The position numbers and the translations under genes are program-made. The notes under the pieces were generated by a model. The model was not told where the DNA came from, did no database searches, and saw only the letters and a program-made list of their open reading frames with translations. Shown piece after piece: positions 52,943 to 60,557 of a DNA stretch of 64,000 bases; the stretch's first letter is position 1; each line of letters opens with the position of its first letter. Source of the DNA: Burkholderiaceae bacterium (GTDB lineage Bacteria > Pseudomonadota > Gammaproteobacteria > Burkholderiales > Burkholderiaceae_C); the NCBI GenBank assembly GCA_024235855.1, contig JACKLN010000011.1, positions 62,001-126,000 of the forward strand, given 5' to 3'.

Positions 52943-55357
52943 GTGCCGACTCTAAACGCCCTGCCCGCCCGCCGCCGCCTGCTGTGGCTGCTGGCGGCCA
53001 ACGGGGCGGTGGTCCTGCTGCTGGCGTGGATCGTGGCCACCGTGCTCGTCGACAGCCGCCAGCTGCACCGTCAGCGCGCGGTCGACGCCGTCGACAGCCT
53101 GGCGCAGAGCCTGGCGCACAACGTGTCCGCGGAGTTGCAGCTTGTCGACCTGGCGCTGCGCCAACTGCGCCTGGCAGCGCAGGAAGGCGACCCGGCGCGG
53201 ACCGACACCGCCGTGCGCGACCTGATGCGCAGTGTGCCGGCGGCGATGCGGCTGCGCGTCGTAGCCGACGCCAACGCCGCTGCCGAAGAGCCGGGCCTGC
53301 CGGCAGCGTTCACCGGCGTCGACCGGCTCGTCGTGCTCGGCCCGCGGGAACGCGCCGATGGGCAATGGGTGATCGTGCTCGCCCGGCCACCGCGCGGGGG
53401 CCAGGGGCCGGCAACGGTGGCCGAGTTCGACATCGCCCGGTTCGAGGCCCTGTTCGCCGGGCTGAACCTGGGTGGCAAGAGTGCCGTGTCGCTGCGCATG
53501 GACGACCTGGCGCTGGTGGCCCGCCACACCGACCCGCCCCAGCCACGCAGCGGGCTGGGCACGCGCAGCACCTCGCGCCAGTTGATCGAGGCGCTGGCGG
53601 TGGCGCCCGAGTCGGGCACCTACCTGGCGGCCACGGCGCTGGACGGCATCGAGCGTGCCAATGCCTACCGGCGCGTGCCGGGCACGCCGCTGCGCGTGCT
53701 GGTGGGGCTGGCGACGGTGGACACCATGGCGCCGTGGCGACGGCAGATGGCCACCACGCTGTCGATGGCGCTGCTGGCCCTGGCCGTCGGGGCCGCCGCG
53801 TCGGTGATGGCCTACCGGGCCTGGCAGCGCGACGACCGCCGGCGCGAGATGCTGGATGCCGAGCGCGCACGGCTGCAGGGCCTGCTCGTCACCGTGGGCG
53901 ACGGCCTGCACGTGCTGGACCGCAACGGGCTGCTGGTCGAATTCAACGATGCCTTTGCCGCGATGCTCGGGCGCACGCGCGCGGAGCTCGACGGTGCGCA
54001 CGTGATGCTGTGGGAGCGCCGGTACTCGGCGTCCCAGGTCGACAAGGTGCTGCACAGCTTTGCGGTGGGCCAGCGCCTGCACTTCGACTCCCGCTTCGAG
54101 CGCGCAGATGGCCGACTGGTCGACGTGGCCGTGGCCGCCACCGGCGTGCGGGTGCACGCCCGCGACCTGTTGATCTTGTGGGCGCACGACATGACCGAGG
54201 TGCACCGCACGCAACGTCGTCTGCAGGCCAGCGAGGCGCTGCTGGAACGCACCGGGCGGATCGCCGGCATCGGCGGCTGGGAGATCGACACGGGCCACGG
54301 CCGTATCGCACTGACGGTACAGGCGCGTCGGCTGCTCGGGCTGCCCGAGGACTCGACGCCTGGGCTGCGCCAGTGCCTGCGCCGGTTGCCCGGCAGTCAC
54401 CGACGCGCCGTGATGCAGGGCTTTCGCGACGTGGCACGGAGCGGTCAGCCCTGGCAGATCGAACTGCCGATCGGCCCGGCCGAGGGACGAAGGCGGTGGC
54501 TGCTGTGCACCGCGGAACGGGTGGACAGCAAAGACGCCGGTGGGGGCAGCGACCAGCGGGTGGCCGGCGTCATCCGCGACGTGACCGAACGCCACGAGGG
54601 TTCGGTGAAGCTGCTGCAGGAGAAGGCCTTGCGTCTGGAACTGCAGCATCAGGCCGACGCGCAGGCCGCGATGCTGCAGGAGCGCGAGGCCATGATGGAC
54701 GTGCTGGCGCACGAAGTTCGGCAGCCGCTGAACAATGCGTCCGCGGCCATGCAGAGTGCGCTGGCCACGCTGCGTGATGTGGGCGAACAGGCCGTGGCAC
54801 CGCGCCTGCAGCGTGCGCAGGCGGTGCTGGGTCAGGTGATGGCGCGGCTGGACAACACGCTGGCTGTCGCGTCCTTGCTCGCCCGCCAGGGACCGGCGGC
54901 GCGAGAGGACACCGACCTGGACATGCTGCTGGGGGTCACGATCGCCGACATGTCGGCTGCCGAGCGCGTGCGCGTCGTCGTGCAGCGTGAGACGGACGTG
55001 CGCACCGTGTCGCTGGACATGAGCCTGATGCGCCTGGCGTTGCGCAACCTGCTGTCCAACGCGCTCAAGTACAGCCCGCCCGGCAGCGAGGTCATCATCC
55101 GCCTGGCCGACAGCGAGCGCCCGCTGGGCCTGTGCATCGACGTCATCGACGCGGGCGGCGGCATCGAGCCGGGCCTGCGCGGGCATCTCTTCGAGCGCGG
55201 GGCGCGCGGGCGTCGCACGCCAGGTGCCGAGCACGGGCTGGGCCTGTACATCGTCCGGCGCGTCATGGAACTGCACGGCGGTGCGGCACAACTGCTGGCC
55301 ACGGGGCCGCAGGGCACGGTCATGCGGCTGCTGGTGACCGAGGAATCCGACGATTGA
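52943..55357 (+). CDS. PAS-containing sensor histidine kinase
   Basis: An 804-residue membrane kinase. TM1 residues 13-36; a periplasmic Cache-like sensor domain 38-265 (ALRQLRLAAQEGD, SGTYLAATALDG); TM2 272-291; PAS domain about 310-420 (VGDGLHVLDRNGLLVEFN); a second PAS-like region 430-550; coiled coil 552-585; phospho-acceptor H590 in LAHEVRQPLNNAS; ATPase with LLSNALKYSPPG and EHGLGLYIV. The GTG start has a -10 five bases upstream. The likely partner regulator is the convergent gene 37 bases beyond its stop. Confidence 0.9.
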   Translation: MPTLNALPARRRLLWLLAANGAVVLLLAWIVATVLVDSRQLHRQRAVDAVDSLAQSLAHNVSAELQLVDLALRQLRLAAQEGDPARTDTAVRDLMRSVPAAMRLRVVADANAAAEEPGLPAAFTGVDRLVVLGPRERADGQWVIVLARPPRGGQGPATVAEFDIARFEALFAGLNLGGKSAVSLRMDDLALVARHTDPPQPRSGLGTRSTSRQLIEALAVAPESGTYLAATALDGIERANAYRRVPGTPLRVLVGLATVDTMAPWRRQMATTLSMALLALAVGAAASVMAYRAWQRDDRRREMLDAERARLQGLLVTVGDGLHVLDRNGLLVEFNDAFAAMLGRTRAELDGAHVMLWERRYSASQVDKVLHSFAVGQRLHFDSRFERADGRLVDVAVAATGVRVHARDLLILWAHDMTEVHRTQRRLQASEALLERTGRIAGIGGWEIDTGHGRIALTVQARRLLGLPEDSTPGLRQCLRRLPGSHRRAVMQGFRDVARSGQPWQIELPIGPAEGRRRWLLCTAERVDSKDAGGGSDQRVAGVIRDVTERHEGSVKLLQEKALRLELQHQADAQAAMLQEREAMMDVLAHEVRQPLNNASAAMQSALATLRDVGEQAVAPRLQRAQAVLGQVMARLDNTLAVASLLARQGPAAREDTDLDMLLGVTIADMSAAERVRVVVQRETDVRTVSLDMSLMRLALRNLLSNALKYSPPGSEVIIRLADSERPLGLCIDVIDAGGGIEPGLRGHLFERGARGRRTPGAEHGLGLYIVRRVMELHGGAAQLLATGPQGTVMRLLVTEESDD

Positions 55358-55394
55358 GGACGGCGGGCCGAGACAGCCCTGCCCCTGGGGCCAA

Positions 55395-56114
55395 TCAGGC
55401 CGGCTTCAGCGGTGCCTTGAACACGTAGCCGACACGCGATCGGGACTGCAGCGGCACCAGCGCGGGCGTGGCGCGCTCGATGCGCCGGCGCAGGCGGTAG
55501 ATGGTGGCATTGAGGCCATCCGCGCCTTCCTGGTCCAGGTCCCGACCCAGGCGCTGACGCAGGGTCTCGCGGCTGACGACATCACCGTCGGCGGCCAGGA
55601 AACATTCCATCAGCGTCAGGTCGGCATCCGACAGGTCGACGCGGGCGCCGTCGGGCGCGATCAGCTGGCGGGCACGGAGGTCCAGCCGCCAGACGGTCTG
55701 CGCGGCCGTGGACGCCTGGATCCGGCGCTGCACGGCCTGGATGGCCAGGAACACCTGTTCGAACTGCACCGGCTTGGCCAGGTACATGTCGGCCCCGGCG
55801 GTGATGACCTGCCGGAACACGTCGGGCGCCAGGCGGCCCGAGACCACGAGCAGCCCGGCGTCCGTGCGTCGGCGCAGCACCTTGATCAGTTCGGCGCCAT
55901 CGACCCCCGGCAGCATCAGGTCGAGCACGTAGAAGTCGTAGCCGTACGGATCGTGGTGCGCCAGCAGGTCGTTGCTGTCGGGGAAGACATCCACCTGCGC
56001 GCCGCGTTCGCGGAGGTACTGGGCCAGGAACTCCGTGTATTCGGGGTCATCGTCGACCAGCGCGATGCTCAGCACCAATGTGGTCGTCACCTCTGGCGTG
56101 GATGAACTCTGCAT
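55395..56114 (-). CDS. OmpR-family response regulator
   Basis: A 239-residue regulator: receiver with acidic triad DDD (21-23), phospho-acceptor D65 in YVLDLMLPGVDG and K115 in LAKPVQ, then a winged-helix DNA-binding domain with SDADLTLMECFLAA and RRRIERATPALVPLQSRSRVGYVFKAP. It lies tail to tail with the sensor kinase at 52943-55357. Start chosen at ATG 56114; a GTG ten codons in is a shorter option. Confidence 0.9.
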   Translation of the reverse strand: MQSSSTPEVTTTLVLSIALVDDDPEYTEFLAQYLRERGAQVDVFPDSNDLLAHHDPYGYDFYVLDLMLPGVDGAELIKVLRRRTDAGLLVVSGRLAPDVFRQVITAGADMYLAKPVQFEQVFLAIQAVQRRIQASTAAQTVWRLDLRARQLIAPDGARVDLSDADLTLMECFLAADGDVVSRETLRQRLGRDLDQEGADGLNATIYRLRRRIERATPALVPLQSRSRVGYVFKAPLKPA

Positions 56115-56248
56115 GCGCTGAATTGAAGCACAAGTGATGCGCTCGACAACACGCGAAAAACGCCGCTTCTGCCGTCAGCCAACGCCCTGATCGACATAGA
56201 TGAACTACCTCATCATATGTGCCGGGGTTGGCTGAGGCTTGATCGGCA

Positions 56249-56530
56249 TCAGCGCTTGGGCGCAGCCTTGTAGGGTGCATCCGCGACGGTGAGCCCGGCG
56301 GCGCTGAGCTTGGCCGCACTGGCCGGCCCGACGCCCTTGACGCGCTGGATCAGGTCGGCCCAGTTCTTGAAAGGGGCCTTGCCACGCTCGGCCAGCACGC
56401 GTGTCGACAGCGCGTTGCCGACGCCCGGCAGGGCCTCGAGTTCGGCGCGGCTGGCCTTGTTGACGTCGACGGCGGCAAAGGCGCTCAGGGACAGCGTGGT
56501 GATCAGGACGGCGATGAGGTTGCGGAACAT
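56249..56530 (-). CDS. ComEA-like helix-hairpin-helix protein
   Basis: A 93-residue secreted protein: signal peptide 1-20 (SLSAFAAVD), then two helix-hairpin-helix motifs, VDVNKASRAELEALPGVGNALSTRVLAERG and ADLIQRVKGVGPASAAKL. This is the single-domain ComEA form that binds double-stranded DNA during uptake or surface display. CCAGGAGA precedes the ATG. The 134 bases between it and the response regulator start are AT-rich for this window and hold likely promoters. Confidence 0.88.
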   Translation of the reverse strand: MFRNLIAVLITTLSLSAFAAVDVNKASRAELEALPGVGNALSTRVLAERGKAPFKNWADLIQRVKGVGPASAAKLSAAGLTVADAPYKAAPKR

Positions 56531-56657
56531 GTCGATCTCCTGGTGGTGGCCCGCAACACCGTGCTGCGGGTTGGATCGGCATTGTTCGGAGCCAGGGCCG
56601 GCCGCACCATCGCCACGTGGCGTGCCGACGGCCGGGGGCACCCCGGCGGGGGAGACG

Positions 56658-57839
56658 CTAGTGCTGTTCCAGCGGCCGGGGCGGAAAGGTGTCCCAGCCC
56701 TGGCACCCAGGGCATTGCCAGAAGTAGTGGTGCGCCATGAAGCCGCAGGCGGCGCAACGGTAGCGCTGCAGGGGCGCTGCCGCGCGCTGCACGGCGGCAT
56801 GCAACAGCGGGCGGGTGTCCGCGTGCCAGCGTGTCGTGTCGATGGCGAGCACCTCCGCGGCGGCGCCCAGGCTGGGTTGCGCCGCCAGGTGGTGCAGGCG
56901 CCGCGCGACTCCCTCTTCGGTGGGGATGGCGCCGTCGGGCACTTCGGGCCCCGGCGACGCGTCGAGATGGTCGCGGGCGCGCAGGGTGTCCAGCAGAGGG
57001 GCCTGCGCATAGGCTCGGTCGAGCACATCGCGCGCGGTGTCGCCACGGCCCAACCGGCGCGCCGCATCGGCATAGTCGGCCGCCACCAGGGCAAACCGCG
57101 CCGGGTCGCTGGCCGCCAGGTTTGCCCAGTGGGCGAGCGCCGCGTCGTCGTCGCCGGCGTCGCGTGCGAACTGCCCGGCCAGCAACGGCGGGCGTGGGGC
57201 CTCGGGGGCGATCCGGATGGCTTCGTCGATGCAGCGCCGGGCGCCGGCAGGGTCGCCAGCCGCCAGGGCGTCCATCGCTTGTTCACAGTGGTAGTGGGCG
57301 ATGCGCGTGGCGAACGAACTCCCGTCGCGCTGCTCCAGTTCGGTCGCGGTCGTGATGGCCTGCGCCCAGTCACGCGAGCGCTCGAAGAGCGACAGCAGCG
57401 CGAGTCGGGCCTCGTTGTCGTAGGCGGAGCCCAGCAGGGCCCGCCAGGCAACTTCGGCGCGGTCGAAGAGGCCGGCCTTGGCGAAGTCCTGGGCCAGCGC
57501 GTGCTGCGCCCGGTCGTGATCCGCCGGCCGCAGGTCGGCCCGGGACAACAGATGCTGGTGCACGCGCACCGAGCGCTCGAACTCGCCGCGCCGGCGGAAC
57601 AGGTTGCCGAGGGCGAAGTGAAGCTCGGTGGTGTCCGGGTCGTGCTGCACGGCCTCGATGAACGCGTCGATGGCCTTGTCCTGCTGCTCGTTGAGCAGCA
57701 GGTTCAGGCCTTCGAAGTAGGCGCGCGGTGCATCGCGCCGGTCGCGCCGCCACTGGCGCTGGTCCAGCCGCGAGGCGACCCAGCCCAGCACGAAGGCCAT
57801 GGGCAGCCCGATCAGCAGCCACTGCAGTTCGAAATCCAT
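56658..57839 (-). CDS. lapB: Lipopolysaccharide assembly protein LapB (YciM)
   Basis: A 393-residue protein: N-terminal membrane anchor (residues 6-22), tandem TPR helices (about 40-350) and a C-terminal rubredoxin-like metal knuckle with YRCAACGF and CPGCQGWDTFPPR. In enterobacteria LapB with FtsH controls LpxC turnover and so LPS synthesis. The four cysteines are present. It follows lapA by 71 bases on the same strand. Confidence 0.93.
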   Translation of the reverse strand: MDFELQWLLIGLPMAFVLGWVASRLDQRQWRRDRRDAPRAYFEGLNLLLNEQQDKAIDAFIEAVQHDPDTTELHFALGNLFRRRGEFERSVRVHQHLLSRADLRPADHDRAQHALAQDFAKAGLFDRAEVAWRALLGSAYDNEARLALLSLFERSRDWAQAITTATELEQRDGSSFATRIAHYHCEQAMDALAAGDPAGARRCIDEAIRIAPEAPRPPLLAGQFARDAGDDDAALAHWANLAASDPARFALVAADYADAARRLGRGDTARDVLDRAYAQAPLLDTLRARDHLDASPGPEVPDGAIPTEEGVARRLHHLAAQPSLGAAAEVLAIDTTRWHADTRPLLHAAVQRAAAPLQRYRCAACGFMAHHYFWQCPGCQGWDTFPPRPLEQH

Positions 57840-57910
57840 GCGTCAGCGTGTCGGGCGTGGTGCCCGTGTGAGGCGGGGGTTGTCGTACGCCGGCGTCAAG
57901 GCGGCGGCAG

Positions 57911-58225
57911 TCACAGCAGTTCCCGGGGCGGTGGGGCGTCGAAACCCGACGGCACGGGGCCGGCTGGCGCGGCGCGAGGGCTCGAGGGTGCCGGGGGCGC
58001 GGCAACGGCGGGCATGCGCCGACGCAGGCGCCACCAGGCTGGCAGCATGGCCAGCACGCCGAGTGCGGTGCCGACGGCGAAGGCGATCAGCACCACGACC
58101 ACCAGCGATGCGCTCCAGTCGATGCCGAAGAACCAGTGCACGACCACGGTCTGCTGGTTGTTCAGCGCGAACGCGAACAAGCCGAAGAAGACGAAACCCC
58201 GAAGGATCCAGACCAGCGCACGCAT
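57911..58225 (-). CDS. lapA: Lipopolysaccharide assembly protein LapA domain protein
   Basis: A 104-residue membrane protein with two spans (ILRGFVFFGLFAFAL and LVVVVLIAFAVGTALGVLAML) joined by NNQQTVVVHWFFG, the LapA/DUF1049 pattern, and a Pro/Ala-rich tail. It precedes lapB as in many proteobacteria. I chose ATG at 58225 with TACAAT ending 9 bases upstream; a terminator separates it from ihfB. Confidence 0.9.
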   Translation of the reverse strand: MRALVWILRGFVFFGLFAFALNNQQTVVVHWFFGIDWSASLVVVVLIAFAVGTALGVLAMLPAWWRLRRRMPAVAAPPAPSSPRAAPAGPVPSGFDAPPPRELL

Positions 58226-58234
58226 GTCGAGCCC

Positions 58235-58240
58235 ATTGTA
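58235..58240 (-). promoter_or_regulatory. -10 element for lapA-lapB
   Basis: TACAAT on minus, 9 bases before the lapA ATG. It lies after the ihfB terminator, so lapAB has its own promoter with at most a two- or three-base leader. Confidence 0.5.
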
Positions 58241-58336
58241 GGAGGCCGGGCAGCCGTGCATGGGGACGTCTCCCTGCCCCTGTGGCACGGAACGGCTGCG
58301 GACGGCGATGGCCGGAGGTCGGATGGCCTGGACCTC

Positions 58337-58368
58337 AAAAGCGAGGCGGGGCCCCGAGGGGCCCCGCC
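58337..58368 (-). terminator. Intrinsic terminator of the rpsA-ihfB transcript
   Basis: A perfect 11-base GC stem (58345-58355 with 58358-58368) separated by two bases, followed on the minus strand by TTTT at 58340-58337. It lies 27 bases after the ihfB stop. Confidence 0.85.
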
Positions 58369-58395
58369 GTGTGGGTTGCCGACCAGTGCCGGCAC

Positions 58396-58707
58396 TCAGT
58401 CGCGCGACGCGTCGGCAGAAGCCGCAGGCTGGGCGTCCACGGCCTCGCGCAGGGCCTTGCCCGGCTTGAAGTGCGGCACCAGCTTCTCGGGGATCGTGAC
58501 CTGCTCGCCGCTGCGGGGATTGCGCCCCACACGCGGCGGTCGGCGGCTGATCGAGAAGCTGCCGAAGCCGCGGATCTCGATGCGGTGCCCGCGCGCGAGC
58601 GCGTCGGACATCGCGTCGAGGATCGTCTTCACCGCGAACTCGGTGTCGCGCTGCGTCAGCTGGCCGAAGCGTTCGGCCAGCTTGTTGACGAGGTCGGAAC
58701 GCGTCAT
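58396..58707 (-). CDS. ihfB: Integration host factor beta subunit
   Basis: A 103-residue DNA-bending protein of the HU/IHF family. MTRSDLVNKLAERFGQLTQRD at the N-terminus and the DNA-intercalating arm RPPRVGRNPRSGE identify the beta subunit; it pairs with IhfA encoded elsewhere. Usual place directly after rpsA, 9 bases downstream. The C-terminal 10 residues (QPAASADASRD) extend past the usual end. Confidence 0.95.
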   Translation of the reverse strand: MTRSDLVNKLAERFGQLTQRDTEFAVKTILDAMSDALARGHRIEIRGFGSFSISRRPPRVGRNPRSGEQVTIPEKLVPHFKPGKALREAVDAQPAASADASRD

Positions 58708-58716
58708 CCCGAAGGA

Positions 58717-60432
58717 TTACTCGCTGCGGTTGTCCAGCTTGGCACGCAGCAGGGCGCCCAGGCTGGTGGTGCCGGCGTTCTCGCGCTCGTTGGTCTGCGA
58801 CAGACGCTGCATGGCTTCCTGCGTGTCGGCACTGTCCTTGGCCTTGATCGACAACTGGATGTTGCGCGTCTTGCGGTCGACGTTGACGATCATCACCGAG
58901 ACCTCGTCGCCTTCCTTGAGCACGTTGCGCGCGTCCTCGACACGGTCGCGGCTGATCTCGCTGGCGCGCAGGTAGCCGGACACGTCGTCGTTGAGCTGCA
59001 CCTCGGCACCGCGCGGGTCGACCGCCGTCACCTTGCCGGTGACGATGGCACCGCGGTCATTCAGCGTGACGAAGCTGGTGAACGGGTCGGTGTCGAGCTG
59101 CTTGATGCCCAGGCTGATGCGCTCGCGCTCCACGTCCACGGCCAGCACGATGGCCTCGACGTCCTGGCCCTTCTTGTAGTTGCGCACCGCGCTCTCGCCC
59201 GGCTCGTTCCACGACAGGTCGGACAGGTGCACCAGGCCGTCGATGCCCGAGGCCAGACCGATGAAGATGCCGAAGTCGGTGATGCTCTTGACCGGGCCGG
59301 AGACCTTGTCGCCGCGCTTGACATTGGTCGCGAACTCTTCCCACGGGTTGGGCATGCACTGCTTCATGCCCAGCGAGATGCGGCGCTTGTCCTCGTCGAT
59401 CTCCAGGACCATGACCTCGACCTCGTCGCCCAGCGTGACGACCTTGCTCGGGGCGACGTTCTTGTTCGTCCAGTCCATCTCGGAGACGTGCACCAGGCCC
59501 TCGATGCCCGGCTCGATCTCGACGAACGCGCCGTAGTCGGCGATGTTCGTGACCTTGCCGAACAGGCGGGTGCCGGTGGGGTAGCGGCGCGAGACGCCCA
59601 TCCAGGGGTCGTCGCCCAGCTGCTTCAGGCCCAGGCTGACGCGGCTCTTCTCGGCGTCGAACTTCAGCACCTTGGCGGTGAGCTCCTGGCCGACCTGCAC
59701 CACCTCGCTGGGGTGGCGCACGCGACGCCAGGCCATGTCGGTGATGTGCAGCAGGCCGTCGATGCCGCCCAGGTCCACGAACGCGCCGTACTCGGTGATG
59801 TTCTTGACCACGCCGTTGACGATGGCACCTTCGTGCAGTGTCTCCAGCAGCTTCTGGCGCTCCTCGCCCATCGAGGCCTCGACCACGGCACGGCGCGACA
59901 GCACGACGTTGTTGCGCTTGCGGTCGAGCTTGATGACCTTGAACTCCATGGTCTTGCCCTCGAAGGGCGTCATGTCCTTCACCGGGCGGGTGTCGAGCAG
60001 GCTGCCGGGCAGGAAGGCGCGGATGCCGTTGACCAGCACCGTCAGGCCGCCCTTGACCTTGCCGGAGACGGTGCCGGTGACGAATTCACCGCTCTCCAGC
60101 GCGTTCTCCAGCGCCATCCACGACGCCAGGCGCTTGGCCTTGTCGCGCGACAGGATGGTGTCGCCGTAGCCGTTCTCGACCGCCTCGACGGCGACCGCAA
60201 CGAAGTCGCCGACCTGGACCTCGAGCTCGCCCTGGTCGTTCTTGAACTCCTCGACCGGGATGTAGGCCTCGCTCTTCAGGCCGGCGTTGACCACCACGTG
60301 GTTGAAGTCGATGCGGACCACCTCGGCGGAGATGACCTCGCCGACGCGCATGTCGGCCGACTTCAGCGATTCTTCGAATAGGGCGGCAAAGGACTCGCCG
60401 CCACCGGTGGTGGCAGTTTGGGTTTGGGACAT
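58717..60432 (-). CDS. rpsA: 30S ribosomal protein S1
   Basis: A 571-residue ribosomal protein with six S1 OB-fold repeats (for example VKNITEYGAFVDLGGIDGLLHITDMAW and its later copies), which binds mRNA at the 30S platform and helps initiation on SD-led messages. CAGGAAACC precedes the ATG. The 125-base leader holds a terminator/attenuator hairpin and could also be the site of S1 self-regulation, known for enterobacterial rpsA. Confidence 0.97.
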   Translation of the reverse strand: MSQTQTATTGGGESFAALFEESLKSADMRVGEVISAEVVRIDFNHVVVNAGLKSEAYIPVEEFKNDQGELEVQVGDFVAVAVEAVENGYGDTILSRDKAKRLASWMALENALESGEFVTGTVSGKVKGGLTVLVNGIRAFLPGSLLDTRPVKDMTPFEGKTMEFKVIKLDRKRNNVVLSRRAVVEASMGEERQKLLETLHEGAIVNGVVKNITEYGAFVDLGGIDGLLHITDMAWRRVRHPSEVVQVGQELTAKVLKFDAEKSRVSLGLKQLGDDPWMGVSRRYPTGTRLFGKVTNIADYGAFVEIEPGIEGLVHVSEMDWTNKNVAPSKVVTLGDEVEVMVLEIDEDKRRISLGMKQCMPNPWEEFATNVKRGDKVSGPVKSITDFGIFIGLASGIDGLVHLSDLSWNEPGESAVRNYKKGQDVEAIVLAVDVERERISLGIKQLDTDPFTSFVTLNDRGAIVTGKVTAVDPRGAEVQLNDDVSGYLRASEISRDRVEDARNVLKEGDEVSVMIVNVDRKTRNIQLSIKAKDSADTQEAMQRLSQTNERENAGTTSLGALLRAKLDNRSE

Positions 60433-60507
60433 GTGGTTTCCTGGGCCCGGCGGGGGGAAGATTCAGAGGCCGGGCGATGAATGCAACATCCGTTGCGGGG
60501 TTAGGTC

Positions 60508-60538
60508 AAAAACTCCACGACGGGCAGGGCGCCCGCCG
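60508..60538 (-). terminator. Hairpin plus T-run between aroA-cmk and rpsA
   Basis: On minus, CGGCGGGC-GCCCT-GCCCGTCG forms an 8-base stem (one G-T pair), followed by TGGAG and TTTTT at 60512-60508. It lies 20 bases after the aroA-cmk stop and upstream of the rpsA ribosome site, so it may end or attenuate the aromatic operon transcript. Confidence 0.7.
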
Positions 60539-60557
60539 CGACGAAAACCTTCGCCAC

